64,000 bases of DNA from Panorpa germanica (Eukaryota > Arthropoda > Insecta > Mecoptera > Panorpidae): positions 4,402,001 to 4,466,000 of the forward strand of contig OY783216.1 in the NCBI GenBank assembly GCA_963678705.1, in the 5' to 3' direction. Shown piece by piece: positions 1 to 10,483 of the stretch. The notes below the pieces were generated by a model. The model was given only the letters and a program-made list of their open reading frames with translations, was not told where the DNA came from and made no database searches. Position numbers and translations under genes: made by a program. The stretch's first letter is position 1, and each line of letters opens with the position of its first letter.

Positions 1-175
1 AAGGTTATACTCTTGTTAAAATTGATAAAAACTTTGTATTTTTAACTTTAGCAAAAGTGAGATTTTCTTTATTCCTCGAGATGAAAGAAGGTTATACTCT
101 TGTTAAAATTGATAAAAACTTTGAATTTTTAACTATTGAAGAAAAGAGATTTTCTGTATTTTTCGAAGTGTAAGA
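1..175. repeat. Two-copy tandem duplication, period 87 bp
   Basis: The opening bases AAGGTTATACTCTTGTTAAA recur at position 88, and the following sequence matches with some divergence to about 175. This is a direct duplication with an 87-bp period. It touches the left edge, so more copies may lie outside the window. No coding content is seen. Confidence 0.75.
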
Positions 176-1500
176 AGTCTTGAATTGACTTTTTAATTTT
201 TAAATGAAGTAAGGGTTATTATATGTATATTGTCATTTTTATTTTTTTAAATATACAAAATTTGACGGAGTTATACTTACATCAAATTTGAATTACATTT
301 TGCCGCTAACAGAAGAAATAAGTAATCTAGGTAATTTTTCCTTTTTCACAACCTTCGTAATATAATACTGGATACACAATTAAGTTGTTATTAACACACA
401 GTTGTATGCTTCTCTGTTGTATAAAAAGCAAATCTGCGGATGGATAACGTTGAATCCCTTTAATAAACAAGGAGACAAAATCGCCTTTTTAAATTGTTAA
501 TATCTTCTAAAATATAGCGAGTTATTAAAAAATCATTAGAGTTTTATAGCTCTGATAATTAACCTTGTCAATTATTATGATTAGTTGACTGATATAATTA
601 ATTATTTTTCTTAAAAGTATTTGTTTAGGAATAATTTAAATATGAAATGCGTCATCTATTAAACAATAGCTATAACAAATAATTTTTTTTTATAGATTTG
701 TTTCATAGATGGCATTGCTAGTATATAAATTAAAACGCCTGATTATTATGCAACTATATATACTTTTATTTGGATAGACAGGATCTTTATAAATCTAAAT
801 CGCACAAGAGTTAACTTAAATTATAATAGTGTGATAATAAAGAAACCAATAGTTTAAATAAACTGTATTTATTAATAACAATTTTAAGTACAATAAATAT
901 AATTAATTTAGTATGTTACATAAATTTAAAACAAATGGTTTTGAATTGTTCAAAAACAATATTATTATCAAAATCTGAAAACCATTGCTTAAAATGTTAT
1001 ATCCATACAACAATAAACAATATTCTTATATAATAATCCTAAAAAAGGCCGTCTTTATATAATAAGTATTAATTTAAAAATGGCACATTATGAAGGCCAC
1101 TTTTTTATTTGTTTCTTTTTTTGGCAGCAATTAAATAAAAAATATTTACATAAAAATTGAAAAAATGAAATAATTTTTAAATTACGTTAAATATTGGCTT
1201 CAAGTTCCAGCCCAGGAATGAATAAAAAAAAAGGTTATTATTATAAAAACATTCAAAATGAAATTCATGCCAACAGAAACGGTAATTTAAAAAAACGTTT
1301 GTATCAAAATTGATCTTAAATCAATTAAATACTGAATTTAGCAAAGAAAATTTAGTTATTTAAATTAATTAATTATCAAATAATAATAAATCATTTTTTA
1401 ATTCTTTAGTTTGTTTCTATTAGTGCTTAAATATATATTCAAATAAGGCACATTATTTCATATGTGTAATATAGTATTTTTACTATTTGCTACTTCGTTG
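176..1500. other. AT-rich non-coding stretch downstream of the myosin gene
   Basis: Very AT-rich sequence with many stops in every frame, homopolymer runs and short direct similarities. No gene, RNA or clear transposon terminus is recognised. It lies beyond the 3' end of the minus-strand myosin gene. Confidence 0.5.
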
Positions 1501-1509
1501 TAGAATGGT

Positions 1510-1515
1510 TTTATT
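1510..1515 (-). terminator. Myo61F: Candidate polyadenylation signal of the myosin gene
   Basis: TTTATT on the plus strand reads AATAAA on the minus strand, about 70 nt after the proposed stop codon. It is the first canonical hexamer downstream of the last exon. Cleavage site and use are inferred. Confidence 0.4.
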
Positions 1516-1585
1516 TACTAATAGCATATACAATTATTTATATGTATTTTTAATAAATAAATGAAGAATATTTAATATTTGCATG

Positions 1586-1600
1586 TCATTGCGAGGCAAC
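1586..1600 (-). CDS. Myo61F: Myo61F coding exon 18, terminal micro-exon (VASQ, stop)
   Basis: A strong acceptor (ten T then ACAG) is followed by GTT GCC TCG CAA TGA, giving ...LVVV-VASQ-stop in the phase required by exon 17. Total protein length then fits the family. An alternative last exon elsewhere cannot be excluded. Confidence 0.6.
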   Translation of the reverse strand, partial: VASQ

Positions 1601-4600
1601 CTGTAAAAAAAAAAGATATTATGAATTGAAAATAATAAAATAAATTACGCATGTGCAATGAGATAGGAGGAAAGGAAGTTGAGCAGGAAGAAGTGGCAGA
1701 AAAGACAGAGAGGAGTTGAAGGAGGGAGACAGAAGTAAGGTAAAAGAAATGGGTTTGTGTCCTATGTCTTAATTTCTATTAAAGTGGGTTACTAGAACCT
1801 CAAATGTTCAATTGTTTTTTAATAACTCCTTATATGTTGAGAGATATTAACAATTAAAAAAATCATTTTGTCTCTTTAATTATTAAAAGGATTCAACGTT
1901 GTACACATTCCAAGTGCATGTGACATCACAATCCTTGTGTAAGGTTACCAACCTTACAGATCATAAATCTCTGCTATATGTATTTATACATCAAAATATC
2001 AAATATTATTTACAGCTATTTCGAGGAACAATCAAATTTCAATATTATGTCTGCCGTAACAGGGTTAAATAAAATAAAAACTTATTATTCTTTGACTTGA
2101 CTTGATTATTTCAACCAACAGCTACAAAACATCACTGACCTAATCAACAATCAATTTCAATCAACAATTGAAAAATCGACCACTAAAAAATGAGGACACA
2201 AGCCCATTATGGAAGTAATAAGAGAGAAAACAACTAGAGAAAGAAAGAAAAAGGGGTCCGAAAAATGGAGTTTGTTTGAAAGAAAAATTGGAAAAAGAGG
2301 ATGACAAAGGTATTACAAGATCTAACAAGCTACTTACGACGACCAGATTTCCACTCTTAGCTCTTTTTATTACAGGTTCCTTTCCAATCATAACTTCAAT
2401 AACTCCAGTTTTACCATTAGTTAAGTTATGTTGTAGCCTAATTAAAAAAAATTAAATTTAGTACTTAAAATAATTAATAATCTTGTAATATATCTAAAGA
2501 AATCTTACGTTTTCTCATCCAAAATTTGTACAATTTGCTTCTTTTTCGTCACATCAATCACCCAAACTAAAGCCTCAATAATATGTGGAACTTCTAAAAT
2601 TAAATCACCCTAAAAAATAAATAAAAGAGATTCAGCATGAATGTGTTTAGCGAGTGCTTATAATATTTGAACCTGCGCATACCTTGTCCTTCTTTAATTC
2701 ATCAATCGGTATTTGTACTAAAAGAAAATCATCCATGTGGGAGGTAACAACAAAAGTAATTTTATCCAGTGGAAGCCTGTGCTTCAATTTAACTGCTGTA
2801 CCTTTTGGATTCGGTTCAACAAGGTAGATTGCTTTTTCTGTAAGTAACAGCCATCGATCACGCGGTTTGTACTTACGACGATCGTATTTTGTGACAGCTG
2901 TGTTATACTGTAACAAAAATATATTGTAATTTAAGACGTTCATTGGAATAAGTATCCAAAACTTCTTAAGTTATTTATAATATCACCTTTAATTTTTCTC
3001 CTTGTAAAAGAACAGAGCTTGCTAACTGTTTTTCCGCATTGTTTAATCTATCCTCAATAAACCAGGGACCAATACTTGCTGGATATTTTAATTTCTTCCC
3101 CTTAAATACTGATTCTGATAAGATTTTTAATTCAATTTGTCGTTTCTTTTCTTTACTAAGAGTCAACCGATAAATCCGTGCACGTTGATTTCGATGCATT
3201 TTCAACAAATGATTTGACGCCTGAAATGAAGCAACAATATTAACATTATAATATAAACATAGGTTAATAAATTAATAACCCAGTAAACAATTTGGTGAAG
3301 TGCCCTATTTGGTGAAGTTCGAGTCACTCGTACAATTCTATTCTAACGCTTTACAAGTTCTCTACCTGTCACAGATTTTGTGTTAGTTTTTCATAATAAT
3401 ATTCTTTCTTTTTCCAACATCATTCATTAAGTATTTCTGTTTCTTTCCCACATGGATATATTTTTTTTAAATTCACTTTCATCTCATTTATTCCTAAATG
3501 AGAGAGAAACGAGATGCGGTTAGACAAGTAAAATATATTTTTCACCGTTACACTTGTATACTTGTAAAGTATTTTGTTCAGGACAGTATGCTTAAAGTAT
3601 ATGCTATCCTTTTTCAACAAATATTTCTTTAATGGTAATAGACAGACGCTGTCTCCCTCAATCCCCGAATATAATGTATATAAACGAAGATAGAATCTAG
3701 CGATGGTAAGACAGAGGTTTTAAACCTAACGCAGACCTGCCGATCGTGGATTTTTGAATCACCAAAACAATGTAAAAAACTAATATAACGAGTATTGTTG
3801 AAGATGAATAATATTCATTAAAAAAATCACGATCCGTACTAAAGATTACATCTATTTATTTCTTCATTTAAATATTTATATTTTGCAGACTCTAAAATGT
3901 TGAATTCCATTAAGTTTTATACCCCTGCTAGTTTCAAGTTTATAACTCCGGTCATAAATCAAAAACCGACTCCGCTTTTAATTCAGCAGTGAACCGTCGT
4001 TGCGATCTCTGTAGGTCATAAAAAGGGCCTTTCCTATGAACGACTGAATAGAAAACGAACACGTTCCAGACAAAAAACTCATGATATGTAATAGAAATTA
4101 AGTAGAATTTACTCCAAAATGTTTACTGGGTATTAATATCAGAGACATTACCTCTTCACAAATATGCGGATAAGGGGGCCAGTATGTATTGAGTACTCCT
4201 TCAGGAAGTTGCTTGGAAAGCCTTAATAACCATTGTACTTTAGCTAATTCACGGAAAGGTACATTTACATCATTTGGAGGTTCATTACGAGTAATAAACC
4301 CTTTAATAAATCTAGAAGAAAATTGTTTTATTAACATTAAGAAACAGAACTACTATAATTTATTTGTTATAAATTCTAATTATACCTTCTGATAGTATTA
4401 GCCGCTGCACGTCTTCTGGCAGCTAATCTTTGTGCTAAGAACCTTCTAATCCATTTCTGAATAACTATAGCAGCTTGACGCATACGCAGATATTTTCTTC
4501 GTTGCAGTATACCTTTCCATTTACTTTGAATAATTGCAGCAATGTCGTGCCTCTTAGCTTGAAAAGCATCTTCAGTTTCGAATAATGTTTTTGGAGAACG

Positions 4601-7600
4601 AATAAATAGTTTAGTCCTAAAATGTGATTTAAAACAATTAATTTTAATTACAAAGTTGTTTCTTATTCCACTTTTTATATAAAATACATACTTTCCCATA
4701 CGGTATTCATCTTTTTCATATCCTAGTGAACATACAAGGGTTTGCACACCATCTTTGGCAGAACCTCGGTAGTTGGGCCATGTTTGTTTGCTAAGGCATT
4801 TGTATCTTTGCAGGAATAGTTCATAAAGACGTCTGTATGCAAAACCGGCACGACGAACTCTCAAATTTTCCATTAGACCCAAGTATTTGACTTGATGTGT
4901 TACCAAATTATTATCAAATGTTCCTACGCAAATAAAACCATTATATTAATCACCAGTTTTTATAATTTCTTTATAACTTTAGGTGAAACGATACTTGGCC
5001 ATTTTTGACTCGTGAAATATAGATGACGATACTATACAGCAGGTTAAATATTATAAAAAAAACATGTTTTTTAATGTTTAAATCGTTTTATGTAAGTAAC
5101 TATAAATCTAAAGCTGCAATTAGTTAGATGAATAACGTATCTACATTTTAAGCTTTCTTCTACTGATAAAGGTTATAAAATTTACGACAAACCCTTAGAA
5201 ATGTTACCAGTCATATAAAAATTGGAATTGAACTAGAAAATATAGGAATATTCATTTTCAAAAGTTATTTTTGCGGTTCCAACTCATTAAAAGTCAGTGG
5301 AAGAAAGCTTAAAATGTAGATACGTTATTCATCTAACTAATTGCAGCTTTAGATTTTGATTCGCGTTTCTAGTTACTTACATAAAACGATTTAAACATAA
5401 AAAAACATGTTTTTTTTAATAATATTTAACTTGCTGTATAGTACCGCCATCTAAATTCCGCTAGAAAAAATGGCCAAGTATCGTTTCACTTTAACTTTGA
5501 ATGTAGTCTATTTTTATAATTACCTGCTTGTTGTAGATCGTTTGGTTTGATGCATCTGATGTAAGAAGGCTCTTTAGTACCAAGGATGACCATTAGATTA
5601 TTTAGAGATTGTTTAAACTGCGTTGCAGCTGTTTCCGGTCGTTTCTTGCTGTCAAGGTCAGATGCTGGGAAACAGGCTTTAATTATGGGATTTCCAGTAG
5701 CAGCCATTGATTCTCGCAAATCACGGAAAAGTAAATCGTTATTCTTCTCCAGGAAAGTATGGATGGTGTACGTGACGTCACCAGCATAATGCTTCAAGCG
5801 GAATTCCTGAAGATAAGAAAATATTAGTACACATCTTTGGTCATCTTAGTGATAGTGTTTGGGGAGTTGTAGGCGTTACCTCTCGAGTCATGATCTTCTG
5901 TGTTTGAATATCTGCTTTAGCATGGCACAGATAATGCGGGTGATTTGCTAAGTTGTTGTTCATCTTACTGAGAAGAGTTTTATCTGTGGTGTCACCTGGT
6001 CGAAGACATTCTTCATCCATTAGAGAAATAATACCTAAATAAAAAAATTTAAATAAAATTTAAATTAAAAGTTGCATCCACTTATGACAAGACTGCCTTA
6101 AGATAACACTGTCTTTGTTTAATATCATGTCTTTTCATCCTTTCGGTAACAAAGGCAATTTGTCTTTAGGCAGACCTGTCTCAAATCTCTTACGTACCTC
6201 TATGTTTTTCTTCAATTAGATCACAAATAATTTTGTTGTTGAAATACGGAACTTGCTCCCAAGCGATACCTTCCTTCAGGTATTCCTCTTGTTCTGATTT
6301 TAGAGTCAATTCAATAAATAATTGTTGCAACTTCTCATTACAGAAATTAATACAAAATTGTTCAAAACTAGAAAACATAAATTGTGTTAATACGATTATA
6401 AAGAAAGAAGTTGTGTAAGTGATTGTATGTTTTACCTGTTCTTCTTAAAAATTTCAAAGCCGTAAATATCCAAAATACCCATGACTGAATTCTTTCGGCT
6501 ATTTTGTGGTTGCAGTGAATCGTTCAATCGGCTGACTAGCCATGTGAACAGGCGATCGTAAACTGCCTTGGCCAATGCGTCTCTGGCATAAATGGCCATG
6601 TCCCGACTAAGCGGGCTGGTGACTATATCTCCGCGGGCTTCGATTGTGCGATTTGTTAATGCTGCAGATAGTTTTGGTACCGGACATCCTAAGAGCTGAA
6701 AACAATATTATATTAAATATAGATTAAGTAAAGCTTCTTAAAACGCAGAATATTTCTTTTAGAAGAATTATTCCAAAGGTATTTTCATTATTTAAAATTA
6801 TTCAAGGTTTCTTATCTATTTTATAAGTTATTTTCACATTTTATTTAACAGTGCCAGTGACGAATGAGGAAATATCTTCCCTCATGAATAACAGCGCCTT
6901 TCGCTCTTCTTAATGGCAGTTAATCTGATAGTAAGATATAAAAGGATTTGGGAGAGAGAGACCACATTACTTAAGAGAAAAAGACACAAAAAACATGAGA
7001 AGGATTGCCAGATTTAGATTGGGAAACGAGGAGAAAGGAAACAGATACTGGGCAAATAGCGAGGAAAAAATGTATAGAGTGTACGGAACGGAGTTTGAAA
7101 CACTAGAGCACATTCAGTTTTCATGTGAGAAAAAAGTAATGAGCGAGAAGAATATTGTGCAGTTATTAAAGTGAGGCAGTGAAGAGAAGAAGTGGATGGC
7201 GAAAATCGAGAAAAGGAACGAGGAAAGAAAGAGTAAATTACCTTGCAGATATTTTCAACTGCTTCCGGTTTAATTATTTCAGCTTTTCCTTCTGTTTCTG
7301 TGAAGCCAACATTTCCGAGGTGGAGAACACTAGCTACAATCTCTAGAATGTTATGTTGTTCAGAATCTGGAATTTCAATGACTGCCATAGCTTTGCGAAC
7401 AGCTTTGTATTGCACTTTGTCATCGATGTTCACCTTAGCACCTTTAGCCTGAAGAATAAAATAAGATTTTAAAAATAAAAACAAATGAAATGTATACAGT
7501 AATGTAACTGTGTCTCTTACCCCATCAGAGAGATAGTAATAATTATCTAAATTGCTTTTTAGGTGCAATTTTTGCAGGACATCTGGTTCAGCCCCCAGCA

Positions 7601-10483
7601 GCAGTTGATAAAATATATGGAAGTTTCGTTCCCCACTTGACTGATGAATCACACGGGACTTTTCCAGTAAATAATTCAATATGTTGCCACCTGGAATTCA
7701 ATAAACATATATGTACATCAAATCTAACATTTATTTCTTTGAGAAATTAAAAAAACAAAAGTCAATTAAAAGGAAGAGATTATTATATGTGTCATCCAAA
7801 TTTAAGTAAGAAGAGATGGTTTAGAAATGAGTCCCGCAAAATTATATCAACTATAATCAGAATCAAAAGTAATCATTGTAAAACTCCAGCTCACCTGTAC
7901 AAAATTAATATTAAACCCGACAATAGGTGTCAATGTGGTGAAGAAGGGACTTTGGATCGTATTATATTTGAATGAATAAATTATAGTTTAGATTCAATAG
8001 CAAAATATTAGATGTGATTAAAACTTATCCTGTTAATACTAAATTTTTGTTAAGTGATTCAACATAATTAGTGAATTATTTAAATATTTATATATTTGTA
8101 AAATAGAATTATAAAATGTGAAATAAATAAAAAAAAAAATTTTTTTGACTATTTGAAAATTAATTAATTTTGCAGTAGTTACCTTCTGGATCTCCAGCGA
8201 AATTAAATTGGATGTCCATGTATTTTCCGAAACGACTGCTGTTGTCATTTCGGTTTGTTTTAGCGTTACCAAAGGCTTCAAGAACCGGATTACTCTGCAG
8301 GAGTTTGTCCTTGACAATTTCGACATTGCTTTTGTGGCCTGTTACTGCTGCGATGAACTGCAGGATTTTTTTTGAGGCTTCAGTTTTACCAGAACCACTT
8401 TCACCTGTGAAAATAATAATTTAACTAAACATTAGACGATTTTTTAAAGTACTATAATTAACAAAATTTGGTTGCTTAATTCGGTCTAAGGAATCGAACC
8501 TATATTTCGATTTATTTTAGTTTGGCAGATAGTTTTGGGTGAATTGAATTAGTTTAATTTTTTCAAGAGATTTAATGATTTAAAAGATGTGGCAAAATTG
8601 TAAGCGCACAGTTGAATCTTATTCGCTGTTTTGATTCATTACAAATTTTTAGTGAAGTGGTCTATTTTACAGGTAGGTTTTTTATGGGCTTGTGTCCTCA
8701 TTTTCTAGTGGTCGATTTTTCAATTGTTGATTAAAATTGATGTTAATAAATGTGTATTGGCGTGTCTATTTTATTAAATATCTAAATATTGACGGAGATA
8801 TAGCAATTAAAAGTTTGAATTGTAGTTTTAGCGATAGAGATGGTAGGTCAGTGCTGTGATAATGTGCTGTAGCTGTTGGTAGTCGAAATAATCAAGTCAA
8901 GTCAAAGAATTATAAGTTTTTATTTTATTTAACCCTGCTAAGGCAGACATAATATTGAAATTTATTGTTCCTTGAAATAGCTGTAAATAATATTTGATAT
9001 TTTGATATATAAATACATATAGCAAAGATTTATGAGCTGTAAGGTTGGTAACCTTACACAAGGATTGTGATGTCACATGCACTTGGAATGTGTACAACGT
9101 TGAATCCCTTTAATAATTAAAGAGACAAAATGACTTTTTTAATTGTTAATATCTCTTAACATATAAGGAGTTATTAACAAATAATTGAACATTTGAGGTT
9201 CTAGTAACCCACTCTATCAATATATAGTACACTTTTATAGAAATTAAGCCATAGAAATTGAGTCCTCTATCAGATTGAAAATAGGTATTTTTATTTTATG
9301 ACCACTGGTAAGGAGATATTGCAAAAAAAATATTATTAGCTGCCATTTTCTTTTTAAGATGGAAGCCTAAATATTTGGTATCAGTTCTCGCCATTAAAAT
9401 TAGATTTGTAATAATTTGCTACGGCTGCCATTTTTGACAAATGTTTTATAAATATAAGGTGAGTTGCAACTTGCCTGAAATCAATATACATTGTTCTCTG
9501 TGTTCTTCGGTCAGAGATCTGTAAGATGCATCTGCTACAGCGAATCTGTAATAACAATAGATATTAATTGACTCTATAATAAAATCCCCGCGTATTGGAA
9601 TTTAATCTAAGACAATCAATGTCTATGACGTATGTAAGTCGTTATCATTTCCAGTTAAATCCTAAAGTGTTATTCTTATCAATAGGCAATCAATTATTTA
9701 TTGATACAGTCAAATATATGCACGTAAATTAATAATATAAAATTGATATTAGAATTGCTTGCGAAATTATTTCAACATTTCGGTAATACATATAATATGA
9801 CAAGGACAGACTCTAATTATAATTTGTTAGAAGAGTCAAGAATATCTGTATGCACACGAAAAGTTAGGTTATGAATAATTAGTGGTAACAAGTAGCATTA
9901 AATAATTAGTAACTATGAAGAAATACAAAATAATTAATTGTTCCTCTAATTAAATGGCTCGTCCTGGAAACTTTCGAAACCGGAAACCTCGGTTATATTT
10001 TTCGCTAGTTTTTTAGGTTAAACTTTAGTTATGTCATTACTAACTATAAAAATATGATAAAATCTGACATATTAAAAGGCAACAACTTACACATGAGGTG
10101 GAGCTTGAAAGAAATGCCGTTTCGTGTATTCCTTAATATGGTTTTCTGTGTAAATATTCAGTTCTTTGTAAGGATTTACAGAAACCAATACTTGTCCAAT
10201 GTACGTCTAAAATAAAAATAAGATATTATTAATTTTTGTAAAGAAAAAGAAGCCATTTTTAATGTTATTATAGTTGCCAATTATCAATATCGCAGGCGTT
10301 ATGAACCAATGCAGTATAATTATTAGCTGTTGATTATGAAAGTGTTATAATACTTACATAAATTAAATTTTCTCCAAATCTTTTCCGTAAATTTTCAACG
10401 AAGACAGCCTCGTTGGTGTAGTCTTCCAGCAATACGGAGTCCTGCACCCCAGTGCGGTCCCTCTCGTGGAGCGCTACGTCCAT
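1586..10483 (-). CDS. Myo61F: Unconventional myosin class I (Myo61F / MYO1C orthologue), complete, 18 coding exons
   Basis: An actin-based, membrane-associated single-headed motor. By family knowledge it links membranes to actin through its TH1 tail and binds calmodulin-type light chains at its IQ motifs. CDS join (minus strand): 10483-10358, 10206-10091, 9545-9475, 8404-8183, 7690-7521, 7448-7242, 6695-6436, 6367-6198, 6034-5880, 5806-5524, 4923-4692, 4616-4386, 4311-4152, 3220-2987, 2907-2683, 2609-2509, 2437-2338, 1600-1586. Total 3078 nt, 1025 residues plus stop. Landmarks: P-loop GESGSGKT at about 105-112, switch I NDNSSRFG 157-164, acidic Asp at the TEDS position (about 327), DIYGFEIF 380-387, IQ-like motifs at about 696-716, 718-738 and 741-760, TH1 tail about 802-1020. 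The start was chosen because [15 protein letters not shown] aligns with the start of the vertebrate MYO1C short form. A Myo31DF (MYO1D-like) identity is less likely, given three IQ-like motifs and MYO1C-like tail wording. Only the last exon is uncertain. Confidence 0.95.
1749..2207 (+). mobile_element. MITE family A, copy 1 (internally deleted), in the last myosin intron
   Basis: Bounded by ATGGGTTTGTGTCC and GGACACAAGCCCAT, near-perfect 14-bp inverted termini. The interior matches the other family A copies, but a block before the right end is missing, leaving 459 bp rather than about 635. It lies between Myo61F exons 17 and 18. Confidence 0.85.
2338..2437 (-). CDS. Myo61F: Myo61F coding exon 17 (TH1 tail end)
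   Basis: Encodes [20 protein letters not shown] and [10 protein letters not shown], matching the MYO1C tail end (TKAKNGHLAVV). The donor GTAAGT follows directly. Reading through the donor would run into transposon sequence, so a further exon is expected. Confidence 0.92.
2509..2609 (-). CDS. Myo61F: Myo61F coding exon 16 (TH1 tail)
   Basis: Encodes [20 protein letters not shown] and [12 protein letters not shown]. It starts in phase 0 after TTTTTTAG and ends with two bases of Thr-988 before GTAAGA. Confidence 0.92.
2683..2907 (-). CDS. Myo61F: Myo61F coding exon 15 (TH1 tail)
   Basis: Encodes [32 protein letters not shown] and ...DELKKDK. The KYDR-YKPR-R-LLLT pattern marks the TH1 pleckstrin-like core. 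Acceptor GTTACAG, donor GTATGC. Confidence 0.94.
2987..3220 (-). CDS. Myo61F: Myo61F coding exon 14 (TH1 tail)
   Basis: Encodes [20 protein letters not shown] through [19 protein letters not shown] and ...LQGEKLK. The FKGKK-YP wording is typical of the TH1 lipid-binding tail. It has 78 whole codons. Confidence 0.94.
4152..4311 (-). CDS. Myo61F: Myo61F coding exon 13
   Basis: Encodes [16 protein letters not shown]..., completing the third IQ-like motif, then [20 protein letters not shown] and ICEE. Acceptor TTCTAG, donor GTAATG. Confidence 0.93.
4386..4616 (-). CDS. Myo61F: Myo61F coding exon 12 (IQ motifs)
   Basis: Encodes [20 protein letters not shown] and then [15 protein letters not shown] and [15 protein letters not shown], two IQ-type light-chain sites, then the start of a third (AAANTIRR). 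It is rich in Arg and Lys, as expected for the neck. Confidence 0.95.
4692..4923 (-). CDS. Myo61F: Myo61F coding exon 11 (converter region)
   Basis: Encodes [40 protein letters not shown] and ...EYRMGK. The [14 protein letters not shown] string is a strong myosin-I signature. Acceptor GCGTAG, donor GTATGT. Confidence 0.95.
4983..5489. mobile_element. Foldback-type element with inverted arms of about 190 bp, in a myosin intron
   Basis: Left arm about 4983-5162 and right arm about 5300-5489 are inverted copies. GTGAAACGATACTTGGCCAT at the left pairs with its complement at the right, and the blocks around the AAACATGTTTTTT and GCAGCTTTAGATT regions pair as well. TAACTTT flanks both sides and may be a target duplication. 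No ORF. It fills most of the intron between coding exons 10 and 11. Confidence 0.85.
5524..5806 (-). CDS. Myo61F: Myo61F coding exon 10
   Basis: Encodes [20 protein letters not shown], the [12 protein letters not shown] region and [14 protein letters not shown], an actin-interface and SH-helix region typical of the motor. Acceptor CTTCAG, donor GTAATT. Confidence 0.95.
5880..6034 (-). CDS. Myo61F: Myo61F coding exon 9
   Basis: Encodes [20 protein letters not shown]...[15 protein letters not shown] of the lower 50-kDa domain. Acceptor TATTTAG, donor GTAACG, phase 0 at its end. Confidence 0.93.
6198..6367 (-). CDS. Myo61F: Myo61F coding exon 8
   Basis: Encodes [20 protein letters not shown] and continues to [16 protein letters not shown], the relay-helix region. 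Boundaries TTCTAG and GTACGT. It ends with one base of Gly-448. Confidence 0.95.
6436..6695 (-). CDS. Myo61F: Myo61F coding exon 7 (TEDS region and switch II)
   Basis: Encodes [10 protein letters not shown]..., the TEDS-loop region with Asp at the position 16 residues before [23 protein letters not shown], and [14 protein letters not shown] with switch II. It ends AG|, completed as Ser by the next exon. Confidence 0.95.
6955..7235 (+). pseudogene. LINE reverse-transcriptase C-terminal fragment, antisense in a myosin intron
   Basis: Translates to [18 protein letters not shown]... followed by a decayed Cys/His knuckle ([10 protein letters not shown]) and an internal stop. Related fragments occur at 15195-15440, 22093-22371 and 51539-51730. 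RFRLGNE--RYWE--CR-CG--ETLEH is typical of the C-terminus of arthropod non-LTR retrotransposons. It is 5' truncated and defective. Confidence 0.7.
7242..7448 (-). CDS. Myo61F: Myo61F coding exon 6
   Basis: Encodes [13 protein letters not shown]... and the conserved [11 protein letters not shown] segment, ending AVENICK. It has 69 whole codons, in phase 0 at both ends. Confidence 0.94.
7521..7690 (-). CDS. Myo61F: Myo61F coding exon 5
   Basis: Encodes [20 protein letters not shown] and then the [13 protein letters not shown] region, ending YYYLSDG. Both are highly conserved myosin motor sequences. It ends in phase 0 before donor GTAAGA. Confidence 0.95.
7770..8000 (+). pseudogene. Second LINE type, C-terminal fragment in a myosin intron
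   Basis: Encodes [20 protein letters not shown] and [15 protein letters not shown] before a stop. The CxCG...H/RIIFE zinc-knuckle pattern is typical of the end of non-LTR retrotransposon ORF2 proteins. It is 5' truncated and sits between Myo61F exons 4 and 5. Confidence 0.65.
8183..8404 (-). CDS. Myo61F: Myo61F coding exon 4 (P-loop and switch I)
   Basis: Encodes [17 protein letters not shown] through [16 protein letters not shown], the switch [11 protein letters not shown], and ends ...NFAGDPE. It holds the nucleotide-binding core of the motor. Acceptor TTCACAG, donor GTAACT. Confidence 0.95.
8684..9252 (-). mobile_element. MITE family A, copy 2, in a myosin intron
   Basis: Starts ATGGGCTTGTGTCCTCA and runs in the reverse orientation of copies 3 and 4, with a missing block. 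The far end reads ATTAAG-CCAT where intact copies have ATTAAGACATAGGACACAAG before CCCAT, so a deletion of about 14 bp removed most of the right terminus. Flanks match the repeat at 46800-47185. Confidence 0.8.
9265..9460. repeat. Fragment of repeat family P, split by MITE copy 2
   Basis: Sequence from CTCTATCAGATTGAAAATAG to GCTGCCATTTTC matches 47095-47185. The other half (about 8630-8683) matches 46850-46885. The MITE at 8684-9252 interrupts an older dispersed repeat. Confidence 0.5.
9475..9545 (-). CDS. Myo61F: Myo61F coding exon 3 (followed by a GC donor)
   Basis: Encodes [15 protein letters not shown]...CILIS and one base of the P-loop Gly-105. The donor reads CAG|GCAAGT, so this is a GC-AG intron. 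No GT position near it keeps the frame. Confidence 0.92.
10091..10206 (-). CDS. Myo61F: Myo61F coding exon 2
   Basis: Encodes [16 protein letters not shown]... to ...FFQAPPHV, the N-terminal motor core. The acceptor TTTTAG and donor GTAAGT flank it. It ends with two bases of the Val-81 codon. Confidence 0.93.
10358..10483 (-). CDS. Myo61F: Myo61F coding exon 1 (residues 1-42)
   Basis: Starts at ATG 10483-10481 (MDVALHERD...) and ends ...GENLIY before donor GTAAGT. The exon continues upstream as 5' UTR to a tandem CAGCAG acceptor, giving an upper edge of 10496 or 10499. The frame is open back to the splice site, so a longer N-terminus spliced from upstream is not excluded. Confidence 0.85.

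Noticed and set aside
1660-1740. Purine-rich stretch as a LINE tail
   Set aside because: Composition alone; no diagnostic block.
4189-8424. Plus-strand open frames at 4189-4392, 5586-5789, 6233-6418, 7243-7452 and 8212-8424
   Set aside because: Each lies opposite a myosin coding exon and is its antisense shadow. None has family motifs.
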